Origin: an uncultured bacterium
GTDB lineage: Bacteria; Bacillota; Clostridia; Lachnospirales; Lachnospiraceae
NCBI GenBank assembly: GCA_905215625.1
Contig: CAJMQQ010000069.1
Coordinates: forward strand, 1-12,075
DNA length: 12,075 nt
Reading direction: 5' to 3'
The notes beneath the pieces are model-generated. The model saw only the letters and a list, made by a program, of their open reading frames with translations. It made no database searches and was not told the DNA's origin. Below, piece after piece: positions 1 to 7,327 of the stretch (positions are counted from its first letter, which is position 1; the number at the start of each line of letters is the position of its first letter). The translations under genes and the position numbers were made by a program.

Positions 1-1158
1 CGGGTGATCCGTCCCGTAATCTGCTGGTGTTACAGTGACAATGACCGCGCTGTTCGCATTGGCTCCGTCTCTCGCGTGGTAGCTCATCCCATTGACTGCC
101 AGGCGGCCTTCTTCTGAAGAAGCATTTACCACATAGCCTCCCGGACACATACAAAAGGTATAAACTCCTCTTCCATTTTGAGCCTGGTGGGTCAGCTTGT
201 AGCTGGCTGCTCCCAGCAGTTTCGCCGCTTCTTTTCCGTACTGGGATTCATCGATCAGTTCCTGGGGATGCTGAATTCGAAGACCCACTGCAAAGGCCTT
301 GGGTTCCATGGGTACCTTTTTCTGATACAGTACTTCAAAGGTATCTCTGGCACTATGGCCTACTGCCAGCACTGCCACGCTGCTGTCCAGCCTTTCCGTA
401 CCATTTACCATAACTCCTGTCAGCCTTCTGCCGCCATCCGGCTCTTCCTCTATCAGAAAATCGGTCACACAGGCATGAAACCGGACCTGGCCGCCCAAAC
501 GGATAATTTCTTTTCTCATCCGGCTGACTACCTGGCTTAATATATCGGTTCCAATGTGTGGTTTATTGACATAGCAGATCGACGGATCTGCTCCAAATTC
601 TGCAAAAATCCGAAGAACTTCCCCATTTCTGCCGGACACATCTTTTACCAGCGTATTTAATTTTCCATCCGAAAAGGTGCCTGCGCCCCCTTCCCCGAAC
701 TGGACGTTGCACTGGGGATCCAGTTTTCCCCCTTTCCAGAATGTCTCTACCGCCTCTTTCCGCTCTTCCACTGAACCGCCCCGCTCCAGCAGGATGGGAC
801 GATAACCGGCCTTTGCAAGCATCAGCCCGCAGAACAGTCCTGCAGGACCGGTTCCGATGATCACCGGAGGATTGGCAAGGGGGGCTTTCCCGCATGGCGG
901 AAACTGGTAAGAGTTCTCCTTCTTAATAACGGCGTTACGGTTTTTCGCCCGCTTTACAATGGCCTCTTCCTGGTCTGCCCAGATATCCAGCACATAACTG
1001 TATGTAATGTCCTCCCGCTTTCTGGCGTCAATAGACTGTTTAACAATCTCTATCTTCTTTATCTGATGAAGGGGCATTTTCAAAGCTTTTGCCGCTTTTT
1101 TTTCCAGTTCTTCCCGACTGTGGCGAATGGGAAGTTTTACCTGAGAAAGACGAATCAT
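1..1158 (-). CDS. FAD-dependent dehydrogenase, COG2509 family (3' end outside window)
   Basis: Partial gene: 386 codons from the ATG at 1158 run open to position 1, so the C-terminal part is missing (family members are usually somewhat over 500 residues, from memory). Residues 1-80 form the basic, Lys/Arg-rich N-terminal domain typical of this family. A Rossmann FAD-binding fold follows, with GTGPAG at residues 102-107 and an acidic LLERG end about 25 residues later. Family-diagnostic motifs are NVQFGEGGAGTFSDGK (151-166), a KAFAVGLRIQHP stretch and CMCPGG (336-341) followed by SSEEGRLAVNGMSYHARDG. The family is cytosolic and its substrate is unknown. The start is firm: AAAGGAG lies 8 nt upstream. 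Its ATG overlaps the stop of the upstream flavoprotein gene (ATGA), implying translational coupling. Family call is sure; function is not. Confidence 0.95.
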   Translation of the reverse strand, partial: MIRLSQVKLPIRHSREELEKKAAKALKMPLHQIKKIEIVKQSIDARKREDITYSYVLDIWADQEEAIVKRAKNRNAVIKKENSYQFPPCGKAPLANPPVIIGTGPAGLFCGLMLAKAGYRPILLERGGSVEERKEAVETFWKGGKLDPQCNVQFGEGGAGTFSDGKLNTLVKDVSGRNGEVLRIFAEFGADPSICYVNKPHIGTDILSQVVSRMRKEIIRLGGQVRFHACVTDFLIEEEPDGGRRLTGVMVNGTERLDSSVAVLAVGHSARDTFEVLYQKKVPMEPKAFAVGLRIQHPQELIDESQYGKEAAKLLGAASYKLTHQAQNGRGVYTFCMCPGGYVVNASSEEGRLAVNGMSYHARDGANANSAVIVTVTPADYGTDHP

Positions 1159-2453
1159 CGGCGTCTCTCCTTTCTTTCGGTTCCCTTTTGTCCGGCCATC
1201 CGGCCGCCTGCTGCCGATACTCCGGCTACACAGCCGCTGGCCCAGGCCCACTGCAGATTATAGCCGCCGCAGATTCCGTCTACATCCAGCAGCTCCCCTG
1301 CAATATACAGATCTTTCTGGATTCTGGATTCCATGGTTTCCGGGTTGATTTCCGTTGTATCCACTCCACCGCAGCATACCTGTGCATTGGCAAATGGATT
1401 GACGCTTAAAACCAGCGCCTGATAATGCTTCATGTGACCGGTTAGCGTCTCCAGATGGCCTTTGGTCAGCCTTCTGCAAGGCTCCAAAGGACGGATTCCA
1501 GAAAGCTTTAATAAAACGGCTGCCAGTTTTTTATTTAACAGGCCCGTAAGGAAGTCCTCGCACAAACGGTCTGGGAACCGGGCTGCCCGCTCTTCCAGAA
1601 GTTTCTTTGTACCTGCTGCAGAAACTTCTGGGAAAAAGTCTACACTGACAGTAACCTTCTTCTTTTCATCCAGGGCCCTGGACGCATACCGACTGATCTG
1701 GAAAGTGGGAATCCCGCTTAATCCATAATCCGTAAGCTGCAGCTCGCCCCGTTCCCTGGCCACCGGTTTCCTGTCTACATACAATGTCAGTTCTGCATCT
1801 GTTCGAATTCCGGAAAGCTGCTTATAATAATTGCCTTGGCAGCGAAGCTGGACCAAAGCCGGAAGAGGACGGATAATCCGGTGTCCCAGCATCTTTGCCA
1901 GTTCATATCCGGAACCGTCAGAACCCGTATTGGGAGCTGCCTTTCCTCCTGCTGCCAGAATGACGGCGTCTCCTTCTATCTGAATCTTCCGTTCCTTTCC
2001 GGTATCTGCATTTTTTTCCAGTCCAGCAACCAGCCAGCCGTTTTTGCTTTTCTTAACGGATATAGGCGCAAAGCCGCACAGTACCGTTACCTGATGCTCT
2101 TTTAAGCTCATTCTTAAAACATCCAGTACGGCAGAGGCCTGATCCGAAAGAGGATAATAATATCCCTGCCTGTCTTTTACCTCTAACCCCATTTCCGAAA
2201 ACCAGCGGATGGTATCTTCTGTGCCAAATTTTTTCAGCACCTGGAAGGGAAACTCCGGCTGTTCCGAGCGGTAACATCCTTCTGTCATAAATGCATTGGT
2301 CAGATTACATCTTCCATTACCAGTGGATAAAATCTTTTTCCCGACCCGATCGGTATGTTCTAAAATCGTAACGGCCGCTCCGGTTCTGGCTGCCCAGATT
2401 GCCGCCGCCATGCCGGAAGCGCCGCCTCCGATTACAATAACGTTTCTTTTCAC
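1155..2453 (-). CDS. HI0933/BaiN-family NAD(P)/FAD-dependent flavoprotein
   Basis: 432 residues, a normal full length for the HI0933 (YhiN/TIGR00275) flavoprotein family. The N-terminus has the dinucleotide-binding motif GGGASG at 9-14 with a strand-ending acidic residue (E32), then the family signature GKKILSTGNGRCNLTN (about 38-53). LAAGGKAAPNTGSDGSG marks the second FAD contact. The C-terminus carries the CGGVDTTEIN and GGYNLQWAWASG motifs that close the FAD site. Family members are often labelled aminoacetone oxidase-like or BaiN-like; BaiN of Clostridium scindens has been linked to bile-acid ring reduction, but nothing here (no other bai genes) supports that substrate. The start is GTG (2451-2453), chosen because GAGG lies 8 nt upstream and the glycine motif sits at the usual distance. 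First gene of a two-gene unit with its own promoter; its TGA overlaps the next start. Confidence 0.95.
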   Translation of the reverse strand: MKRNVIVIGGGASGMAAAIWAARTGAAVTILEHTDRVGKKILSTGNGRCNLTNAFMTEGCYRSEQPEFPFQVLKKFGTEDTIRWFSEMGLEVKDRQGYYYPLSDQASAVLDVLRMSLKEHQVTVLCGFAPISVKKSKNGWLVAGLEKNADTGKERKIQIEGDAVILAAGGKAAPNTGSDGSGYELAKMLGHRIIRPLPALVQLRCQGNYYKQLSGIRTDAELTLYVDRKPVARERGELQLTDYGLSGIPTFQISRYASRALDEKKKVTVSVDFFPEVSAAGTKKLLEERAARFPDRLCEDFLTGLLNKKLAAVLLKLSGIRPLEPCRRLTKGHLETLTGHMKHYQALVLSVNPFANAQVCCGGVDTTEINPETMESRIQKDLYIAGELLDVDGICGGYNLQWAWASGCVAGVSAAGGRMAGQKGTERKERRR

Positions 2454-2486
2454 AATGAAAACCTCTTCTGATAATATTAGGTAATC

Positions 2487-2516
2487 AGTATAACACAGTT
2501 AAACCGGATTTGCCAC
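2487..2516 (-). promoter_or_regulatory. Extended -10 promoter candidate for the flavoprotein pair
   Basis: Read on the minus strand, TATACT (2487-2492) is preceded by TGT (2493-2495), an extended -10 TGn motif. A weak -35 GTGGCA (2511-2516) lies 18 nt upstream of the hexamer. It sits just after the terminator of the preceding gene and gives a leader of roughly 25-30 nt before the GTG start at 2453. Position and the extended -10 make it credible; the -35 matches only 4 of 6. Confidence 0.55.
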
Positions 2517-2540
2517 AAAAATACCAGCCTTAACTGGTAT
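2516..2540 (-). terminator. Rho-independent terminator overlapping the BofC-like stop codon
   Basis: A 7-bp inverted repeat (ATACCAG / CTGGTAT, 2521-2540) encloses a 6-nt loop and is followed on the minus strand by TTTTT (2521 down to 2517) and TGTGG. The TAA stop of the BofC-like gene (2530-2532) lies in the loop, so the terminator begins inside the coding sequence. It separates the sporulation/envelope run from the flavoprotein unit. The stem is short and mostly AT at its base, so efficiency may be moderate. Confidence 0.75.
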
Positions 2541-2913
2541 AAGATTCCAAATAGCTGTAAACCTCCATCATGGTTGCAAACCAGATTCCCTCCCGAAGCT
2601 TATCCTGCTCTTCCTTAGGAAAATCTGCAATGGGAATGTGGGTATACAAGCACACATCCGTCTGGTTTTTTCGGAATACCAACAAAAATCCGTCTTCGGA
2701 CACCAAACAGTAAGGCGGATCCTCCGCGGTAGAGATGTGCTCCACTTCTGTCTGATTGACCACCACCCGGTCCGGCGGCGGTGTTTCCTGTTCCATTGCC
2801 TTCTGCTGCCTGTCTTCCTTTTCTGATGCTGTCCTGGTTATCCAGACTCCTGCTCCCAGACAGAGGAAGCTGACCCCTGCAAATAAAAATAAGCAGTATA
2901 CAAACCGTTTCAT
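2530..2913 (-). CDS. BofC C-terminal-domain-like membrane-anchored protein
   Basis: 127 residues. Residues 4-26 form one hydrophobic segment after MKR, fitting an uncleaved signal anchor with the rest outside the membrane. A charged, proline-containing linker (29-65) follows. Residues 67-127 (YCLVSEDGFLLVF, then THIPIADFPKEEQDKLREGI, ending YLESYTS) have the pattern I associate with the BofC C-terminal domain: a two-strand hairpin ending in an aliphatic helix and a terminal Ser. In Bacillus subtilis BofC is a forespore protein controlling SpoIVB signalling; here only the C-terminal module is evident, so that role is inference. The start is secure: AAAGGAGG lies 7 nt before ATG. It follows the flippase by 58 nt, carries a sporulation-type promoter candidate in that gap, and ends in a terminator. 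Confidence 0.8.
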   Translation of the reverse strand: MKRFVYCLFLFAGVSFLCLGAGVWITRTASEKEDRQQKAMEQETPPPDRVVVNQTEVEHISTAEDPPYCLVSEDGFLLVFRKNQTDVCLYTHIPIADFPKEEQDKLREGIWFATMMEVYSYLESYTS

Positions 2914-2935
2914 GGAAATTCCTCCTTTCCACGGT

Positions 2936-2965
2936 TAGTATCTGCTTATTTTGTCAGATTATCCC
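2936..2965 (-). promoter_or_regulatory. Sigma-G-like (forespore) promoter candidate for the BofC-like gene
   Basis: Minus strand: GGGATA (2960-2965), 17 nt spacer, GATACTA (2936-2942). The sigma-G consensus is roughly GnATR, 17-18 nt, CATnnTA; GGATA fits the -35 fully and GATACTA differs from the -10 only at its first base. Predicted transcription would start close to 2929, just ahead of the AGGAGG of the BofC-like gene. No vegetative -35/-10 pair is evident in the 58-nt gap. Motif-based only. Confidence 0.4.
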
Positions 2966-2971
2966 TGCTTT

Positions 2972-4630
2972 TTAACGGAGATGCAGTTTTCTTGCTGCTC
3001 CTAAAAGCTTCGTTCCCATAGGCATCTCTTTTAACTCTTTATCGCTGAAGCCTCCAAATCTCAGCAGCAGAACTCCATAGATTAGAACTGCTGCAAAAAT
3101 GGCCGGACACAATGCAAGGATAATACCAAGACGGCCGGAAGCCATGCGTTCCGGAAGCAGGCTGTAAATCGCCGTGTAAGCGCCAAAGGCTGCAAATCCC
3201 ATAATAGCAGAGCAGGCAATTGGAACAAGGAACGTTTTTTTATACTCCTGGCGGTAACGAAGGTATTTGCGGATTGCCAGCTGATTTAAGATACAGACTA
3301 CCAGCGCAAACAATACATTGGAATACACCACGCTATAGATACCAAGTCCCATCACTCTCTGGAAAATTACCAAAGACAACACATGAGGAATCAGAGCAAT
3401 GGCGGAATGGATAAGGGGTGCACTCATGTGGTTCGTTCCCTGCAAAATGGCATTGGTCATGGTAGACAGGGAGAAAAATACCACTGCTGCAGAACCTGCC
3501 ACCATCAGTTTAATCAGAAGTTCATTGTCATGACTGGCAAACAAAAGGTTACAGATTGGTTCTGCCAGAACGCTTAATCCAACTGCTGCCGGAATGGCAA
3601 TAATCATGGAAAAGCGGATTGCGGTTCGGGTTCTCTGGACTGCTGCCTTGCGATCCCGCATAGCGGCTGCATTGGCCAGAGCCGGAATCAGAGAAGACGA
3701 CAAGGCATTGGCCAGAGCTACTGGAATGTTAAAGAGCAGATGGTATTCCCCAAATACTCCCCAGAGGGCGGCCATCTGATCTTCCTCTCCCAGAGCCCGA
3801 AGTCCGGATGCAAACAGATAGTTATCCAACACGGAACTGATGTTATAAACGGTACTGCTTAATACAATGGGCAGAATGGTAATAGTTAACACTACTGCAA
3901 TTTTTCCAAAGGAATCTTCCCTGCCAGTTTTATCTTTTTTAAGCTGCCGTCTCATAACCGGACGGTATAAAAACAGCAGAAGCAAGAAAAATGCCAGGGC
4001 AATGGCAGCTCCGGCTCCGGTTCCCAAAGTTCCCCCCGCTGCTCCAAAAGAGCTGGCATACTCGGTTTCCCCATAAACTAGGTCGGCTTCCAGGCCTTTT
4101 TTTACTAGCCAGCTGGCAGCGCCGATGCTGACCACCGCATTGACAATCTGTTCAAACAATTGGGAAACTGCAGTCGGAACCATAGTTCCATGGCCCTGAA
4201 AATATCCCCTGAACACTCCTAAATAGGCCATAATCCAGACCGTAGGAGCCAGGGTTTTTAACGCATATCTGCAAAAAGGCATTCCCAGAAGCTTGGCAAA
4301 CAAATCCGCCCCGAACCACAGCACAAAACACGCAAGCGCTCCCACCACTGTGGCGTAGATCAAGGCGGCCTTTAAAATCTTCTGACTGTTTTTATACTGT
4401 CCCACTGCAATCCGTCCAGCAACCATTTTGGAAACCGCGGTCGGAAGACTGTAGGATGATACGATCAGCAAAATCGAATACACGCTGAACGCAGAAGTAT
4501 AGTAGCCATTTCCCTCTGTCCCGATAATCTCAATCAGGGGAATCCGGTACAGCATACCGATTAACCGCACGATAATACCGGCAATAGCTAAAATACTTCC
4601 TTGTACAACAAAATTGTTTCTAGTGTGCAT
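2972..4630 (-). CDS. SpoVB/MurJ-type lipid-linked oligosaccharide flippase (MOP superfamily)
   Basis: 552 residues, almost entirely alternating hydrophobic helices, consistent with the 14-helix MOP exporter fold. Residues 29-43 (RIPLIEIIGTEGNGY) are the hallmark of the SpoVB/YtgP branch of polysaccharide transporters; FRGYFQGHGTMVPTA and NAILQGTNH are further family motifs. Relatives flip lipid-linked cell-wall precursors: YtgP/MurJ in growing Bacillus, SpoVB in spore cortex formation. Length is closer to YtgP/MurJ than to SpoVB, so the sequence alone does not decide between a vegetative and a sporulation role; location beside sporulation genes mildly favours the latter. The ATG at 4630 lies 18 nt after the upstream stop with only a weak purine-rich site (GAAAGAG), suggesting translation partly coupled to the gene before it. 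Confidence 0.9.
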   Translation of the reverse strand: MHTRNNFVVQGSILAIAGIIVRLIGMLYRIPLIEIIGTEGNGYYTSAFSVYSILLIVSSYSLPTAVSKMVAGRIAVGQYKNSQKILKAALIYATVVGALACFVLWFGADLFAKLLGMPFCRYALKTLAPTVWIMAYLGVFRGYFQGHGTMVPTAVSQLFEQIVNAVVSIGAASWLVKKGLEADLVYGETEYASSFGAAGGTLGTGAGAAIALAFFLLLLFLYRPVMRRQLKKDKTGREDSFGKIAVVLTITILPIVLSSTVYNISSVLDNYLFASGLRALGEEDQMAALWGVFGEYHLLFNIPVALANALSSSLIPALANAAAMRDRKAAVQRTRTAIRFSMIIAIPAAVGLSVLAEPICNLLFASHDNELLIKLMVAGSAAVVFFSLSTMTNAILQGTNHMSAPLIHSAIALIPHVLSLVIFQRVMGLGIYSVVYSNVLFALVVCILNQLAIRKYLRYRQEYKKTFLVPIACSAIMGFAAFGAYTAIYSLLPERMASGRLGIILALCPAIFAAVLIYGVLLLRFGGFSDKELKEMPMGTKLLGAARKLHLR

Positions 4631-4648
4631 AATGTAAGTCTCTTTCTT

Positions 4649-5806
4649 TTATCCTTCAATTTTTACCGCCTGGGCTGCATCTTTGGTCGCAATAATGCAG
4701 ACCCAGGTTTTTCCTGGATTTAACAGAATCTCTTCCTGATTCTGGTCGTAATAATGGGTAACCCCGTATTCCCCGTCTTTTTCCCAGGTAATGGGAATGG
4801 CTTTTCCATTGGTAATATAATATCCTCCGGAACCAGTATGTACGTTAATATTTAAATAGTCTGTCGAAGCATAATGGCCCCACTGGCACCACTGAATCAG
4901 GACATTTTTTACGGCAATGGGACCTTCATCGCCCGAATGCACGGCTCCATACTGATACCGGTGGTAAAGTCCATCCTCTTTATCATAGACAAATTCCGGC
5001 TGGTTTAACGGATAACCCGGCTTTACAGAAGACGCATCCATAACACCCGGACGATCTTTTAGGGTAACTTCCCCCTTTGCAAAACGGTAATGTCCCTGGT
5101 AGCTGTCTGGATATTCCCAGGTATATCCTAATTTTTCTCCAGTTTCCAGAATCTTCTTTCCGCTGGTGTAGGCATTGTGAGGCGCCTTCCGGTCCTTTGT
5201 CCGGTAAAAAGCAGAGCTTCCCACTCCCTCAATGCCGTTAATATTGGCCACAACCTTGCCCAGATACGGTTTTGCAAAGGTGCTCTGGCCAAAATGGGCA
5301 TAGATTGCCTCAAACTCTCTGGCAAAGTACGTGTAATAGGTACGGCAGCTCCGGACGGATCCAATCCGCTCCAAATCGTCAAAGTCTTCGATCAGCGCCA
5401 TATACCGGTTCATAGTTCCTTCGACCGGCGCTTCATAGACCACTCCTGCCCGGTTGATTCCATACTGAGGCAGAGCCTGCTTATCATTGCTCATCATAAT
5501 GGCCAGGGGACGCCGGTTTCCCTGTTTTGCGTCCACCAGTTCTCCAGTTAAATAGCTGCGGACTTTCCCATTTTCTTCTATCCGTTCTTCCGGACGGTAA
5601 TAATCCAGCTCTTCCGGCTGGGCCTTTGTCGTCTCCTGGTGAATCTCAATCTCTGCTGTGGTTGGCTCTGCCTTTGTCGTTTCCGCCGTTTCCTGCGGAA
5701 GCGTTGCCGAAGCATCCGCTCCTTTTCCGGAACATCCTGTCATCCCCAATACTGCGGCAATGCTTACTGCTGCCGCCCATTTCCATATCTTCCCCCATTG
5801 ATTCAT
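4649..5806 (-). CDS. DUF3048 (YerB-like) lipoprotein
   Basis: 385 residues. An N-terminal signal peptide ends in a lipobox, GMTGC with Cys25, so it is probably lipid-anchored on the outer face of the membrane. A Thr/Glu-rich flexible linker covers about 30-65. The N-terminal DUF3048 domain follows (about 85-225), with strong family motifs: RRPLAIMMSNDKQALPQYG, GVVYEAPVEGTMNRYMAL, GSVRSCRTYYTYFAREF and DRKAPHNAYTSG. The C-terminal DUF3048 domain covers roughly 250-370. The family (Bacillus YerB) has no established function. The ATG directly abuts the ybeY stop (TAGATG), with an AAGGGG site about 12 nt upstream inside ybeY, so it is in the same operon and probably coupled. Its position before a flippase suggests an envelope role, which is inference. 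Family assignment is firm. Confidence 0.93.
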   Translation of the reverse strand: MNQWGKIWKWAAAVSIAAVLGMTGCSGKGADASATLPQETAETTKAEPTTAEIEIHQETTKAQPEELDYYRPEERIEENGKVRSYLTGELVDAKQGNRRPLAIMMSNDKQALPQYGINRAGVVYEAPVEGTMNRYMALIEDFDDLERIGSVRSCRTYYTYFAREFEAIYAHFGQSTFAKPYLGKVVANINGIEGVGSSAFYRTKDRKAPHNAYTSGKKILETGEKLGYTWEYPDSYQGHYRFAKGEVTLKDRPGVMDASSVKPGYPLNQPEFVYDKEDGLYHRYQYGAVHSGDEGPIAVKNVLIQWCQWGHYASTDYLNINVHTGSGGYYITNGKAIPITWEKDGEYGVTHYYDQNQEEILLNPGKTWVCIIATKDAAQAVKIEG

Positions 5807-6304
5807 CTATCTTTTGTACCCCTTCCGCTGTAAAATTTCTTCCTGCTTCTGTTCCATAATCAGACGTTCTCCATCTTCCATATGATCATAGCCGCACAGA
5901 TGAAGCATACTGTGAGCCACCAGAAATGCCAGTTCCCGTTGTTTTGAATGCCCATAAGCCTTGGCCTGTTCTTCAATCTTATCGACAGATAAAATAATGT
6001 CCCCCAACATTAATTCTCCGGTTTCCGGATTGAAACAGTCGCAGAACTCTTCCTCTACTCTGGAAAAATCCGAAGGCGTCTCATACTCCAGCATGGGAAA
6101 GGACAGCACGTCTGTCGGACGGTCAATCTGCCTATATTCCCTGTTAATGGTCTGAATCTCATCGTTATCCGTTATCAGAACGCTGATTTCCGTCTCATAT
6201 GGGCAGCCCTCATAGTCCAGGGCTTCTTCTACTATTTCCTTAATAATCTTCTCATAGTCGATTCCTAACTGCTTTTCCGTTTCATAATCAATGGTAATAC
6301 TCAT
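5807..6304 (-). CDS. ybeY: YbeY endoribonuclease / 16S rRNA maturation factor
   Basis: 165 residues, full length for YbeY, a single-strand-specific zinc endoribonuclease involved in 16S rRNA 3' end maturation and 70S quality control. The metal-binding motif HSMLHLCGYDH supplies His131, His135 and His141. The earlier RPTDVLSFPM and GDIILSVDKIEEQA motifs are also diagnostic. The start codon overlaps the phoH stop (ATGA), and AGGAGG sits 5 nt before the ATG. Adjacency to phoH is conserved in many bacteria (ybeZ-ybeY in Escherichia coli), where the two products are thought to cooperate on RNA. Its stop abuts the DUF3048 gene rather than the dgkA-cdd-era genes that often follow ybeY in Firmicutes. 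Confidence 0.98.
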   Translation of the reverse strand: MSITIDYETEKQLGIDYEKIIKEIVEEALDYEGCPYETEISVLITDNDEIQTINREYRQIDRPTDVLSFPMLEYETPSDFSRVEEEFCDCFNPETGELMLGDIILSVDKIEEQAKAYGHSKQRELAFLVAHSMLHLCGYDHMEDGERLIMEQKQEEILQRKGYKR

Positions 6305-7308
6305 GATTTCCTCCTGTATGTTACCTTTACCCTGGATGTTTCTGCCTGTTTATTCTTTGCCTCATAATCGTCATAGGCCTGGACAATCTTCTGTACCAGC
6401 GGATGGCGGACCACATCGCTGTTGGTTAAATAACAGAAGCCGATGTCATCAATCTTTTTTAACACCTTTACCGCCGTATCCAGTCCGGATACCGTTCCTG
6501 CCGGCAGATCCTTCTGGGTCTGGTCTCCGGTAATGATAACCTTGGATCCAAATCCGATACGGGTTAAAAACATCTTCATCTGGGCCGGAGTGGTATTCTG
6601 GGCCTCATCCAGTATAATATAAGCATTGTCCAGAGTACGTCCTCTCATGTAAGCTAAAGGCGCCACTTCGATGAGACCTTTTTCTGCATTGTGAAGATAG
6701 GTTTCCGCTCCCATAATCTGATATAGGGCATCGTATAGGGGACGAAGGTAAGGGTCAATCTTGCTCTGCAAATCTCCAGGCAAAAATCCCAGCTTTTCCC
6801 CTGCCTCAATGGCCGGACGGGTCAGGATAATCCGTCCCACTTCCCCGTTTTTAAAGGCCTGGATAGCCATGGCCATGGCAAGGTAGGTCTTTCCCGTACC
6901 GGCTGGGCCGATTCCAAATACAATCATTTTCTTGCGGATCTGATCCACATACTGTTTCTGTCCTACAGTCTTTGGCTTTACCGGACGGCCGGCAATGGTG
7001 CGGCAGATAATGTCCTTGTCGATTTCTAAAAGCTTGCTGCTTCCTTCGGTAAAGGACAGAGCCAAGGCATAGTCTACATTCTGTTCGGTAATCGGATTGC
7101 CTCGTTTGGAAAGTTCAATCAAATCGTGAAATACTGCCTTTGCCTGGCCGATAGCCTCCTCCGGCCCGATGATCTTAATGGCGCCGTCTCTGGCTACCAT
7201 GGTAACATGAAGGGTTTTCTCAATTTTCTTTAAATATGCGTCAAACTGGCCGCATACATTTTTCTCATGTTCTGTAGGGATGTCAATCATTGTGTCTGTT
7301 ATGCTCAT
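6301..7308 (-). CDS. phoH: PhoH-family ATPase (PhoH/YbeZ)
   Basis: 335 residues from the preferred start. It is a P-loop ATPase with a short N-terminal nucleic-acid-binding-like region (to about 85), Walker A GPAGTGKT (about 134-141), Walker B YIILDEAQN (about 230-238) and the GDQTQKDLP sensor motif (about 261-269). PhoH proteins are cytosolic ATPases related to the helicase superfamily 1 core and are linked to RNA metabolism alongside YbeY. An in-frame ATG at 7320 would add four residues (MENF), but its GGAG lies only 2 nt away, too close; the ATG at 7308 has GGAG exactly 6 nt upstream, so I prefer it. It starts just after the yqfD stop (7328-7330) and overlaps ybeY by 4 nt, so all three are very likely cotranscribed. 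Confidence 0.96.
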   Translation of the reverse strand: MSITDTMIDIPTEHEKNVCGQFDAYLKKIEKTLHVTMVARDGAIKIIGPEEAIGQAKAVFHDLIELSKRGNPITEQNVDYALALSFTEGSSKLLEIDKDIICRTIAGRPVKPKTVGQKQYVDQIRKKMIVFGIGPAGTGKTYLAMAMAIQAFKNGEVGRIILTRPAIEAGEKLGFLPGDLQSKIDPYLRPLYDALYQIMGAETYLHNAEKGLIEVAPLAYMRGRTLDNAYIILDEAQNTTPAQMKMFLTRIGFGSKVIITGDQTQKDLPAGTVSGLDTAVKVLKKIDDIGFCYLTNSDVVRHPLVQKIVQAYDDYEAKNKQAETSRVKVTYRRKS

Positions 7309-7327
7309 GAAATTCTCCATTACTCCT

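Noticed and set aside
178..540. Plus-strand open frame of 120 codons
   Set aside because: Lies wholly antisense to the COG2509 flavoprotein, has no ribosome binding site and no recognisable protein pattern.
1155..2453. Bile-acid-inducible (bai) function for the BaiN-like protein
   Set aside because: The family is broad and no other bai genes are in the window; motif similarity alone does not give the substrate.
5527..5859. Plus-strand open frame of 110 codons
   Set aside because: Antisense to the signal peptide and linker of the DUF3048 lipoprotein; Pro/Leu/Ser-rich shadow composition.
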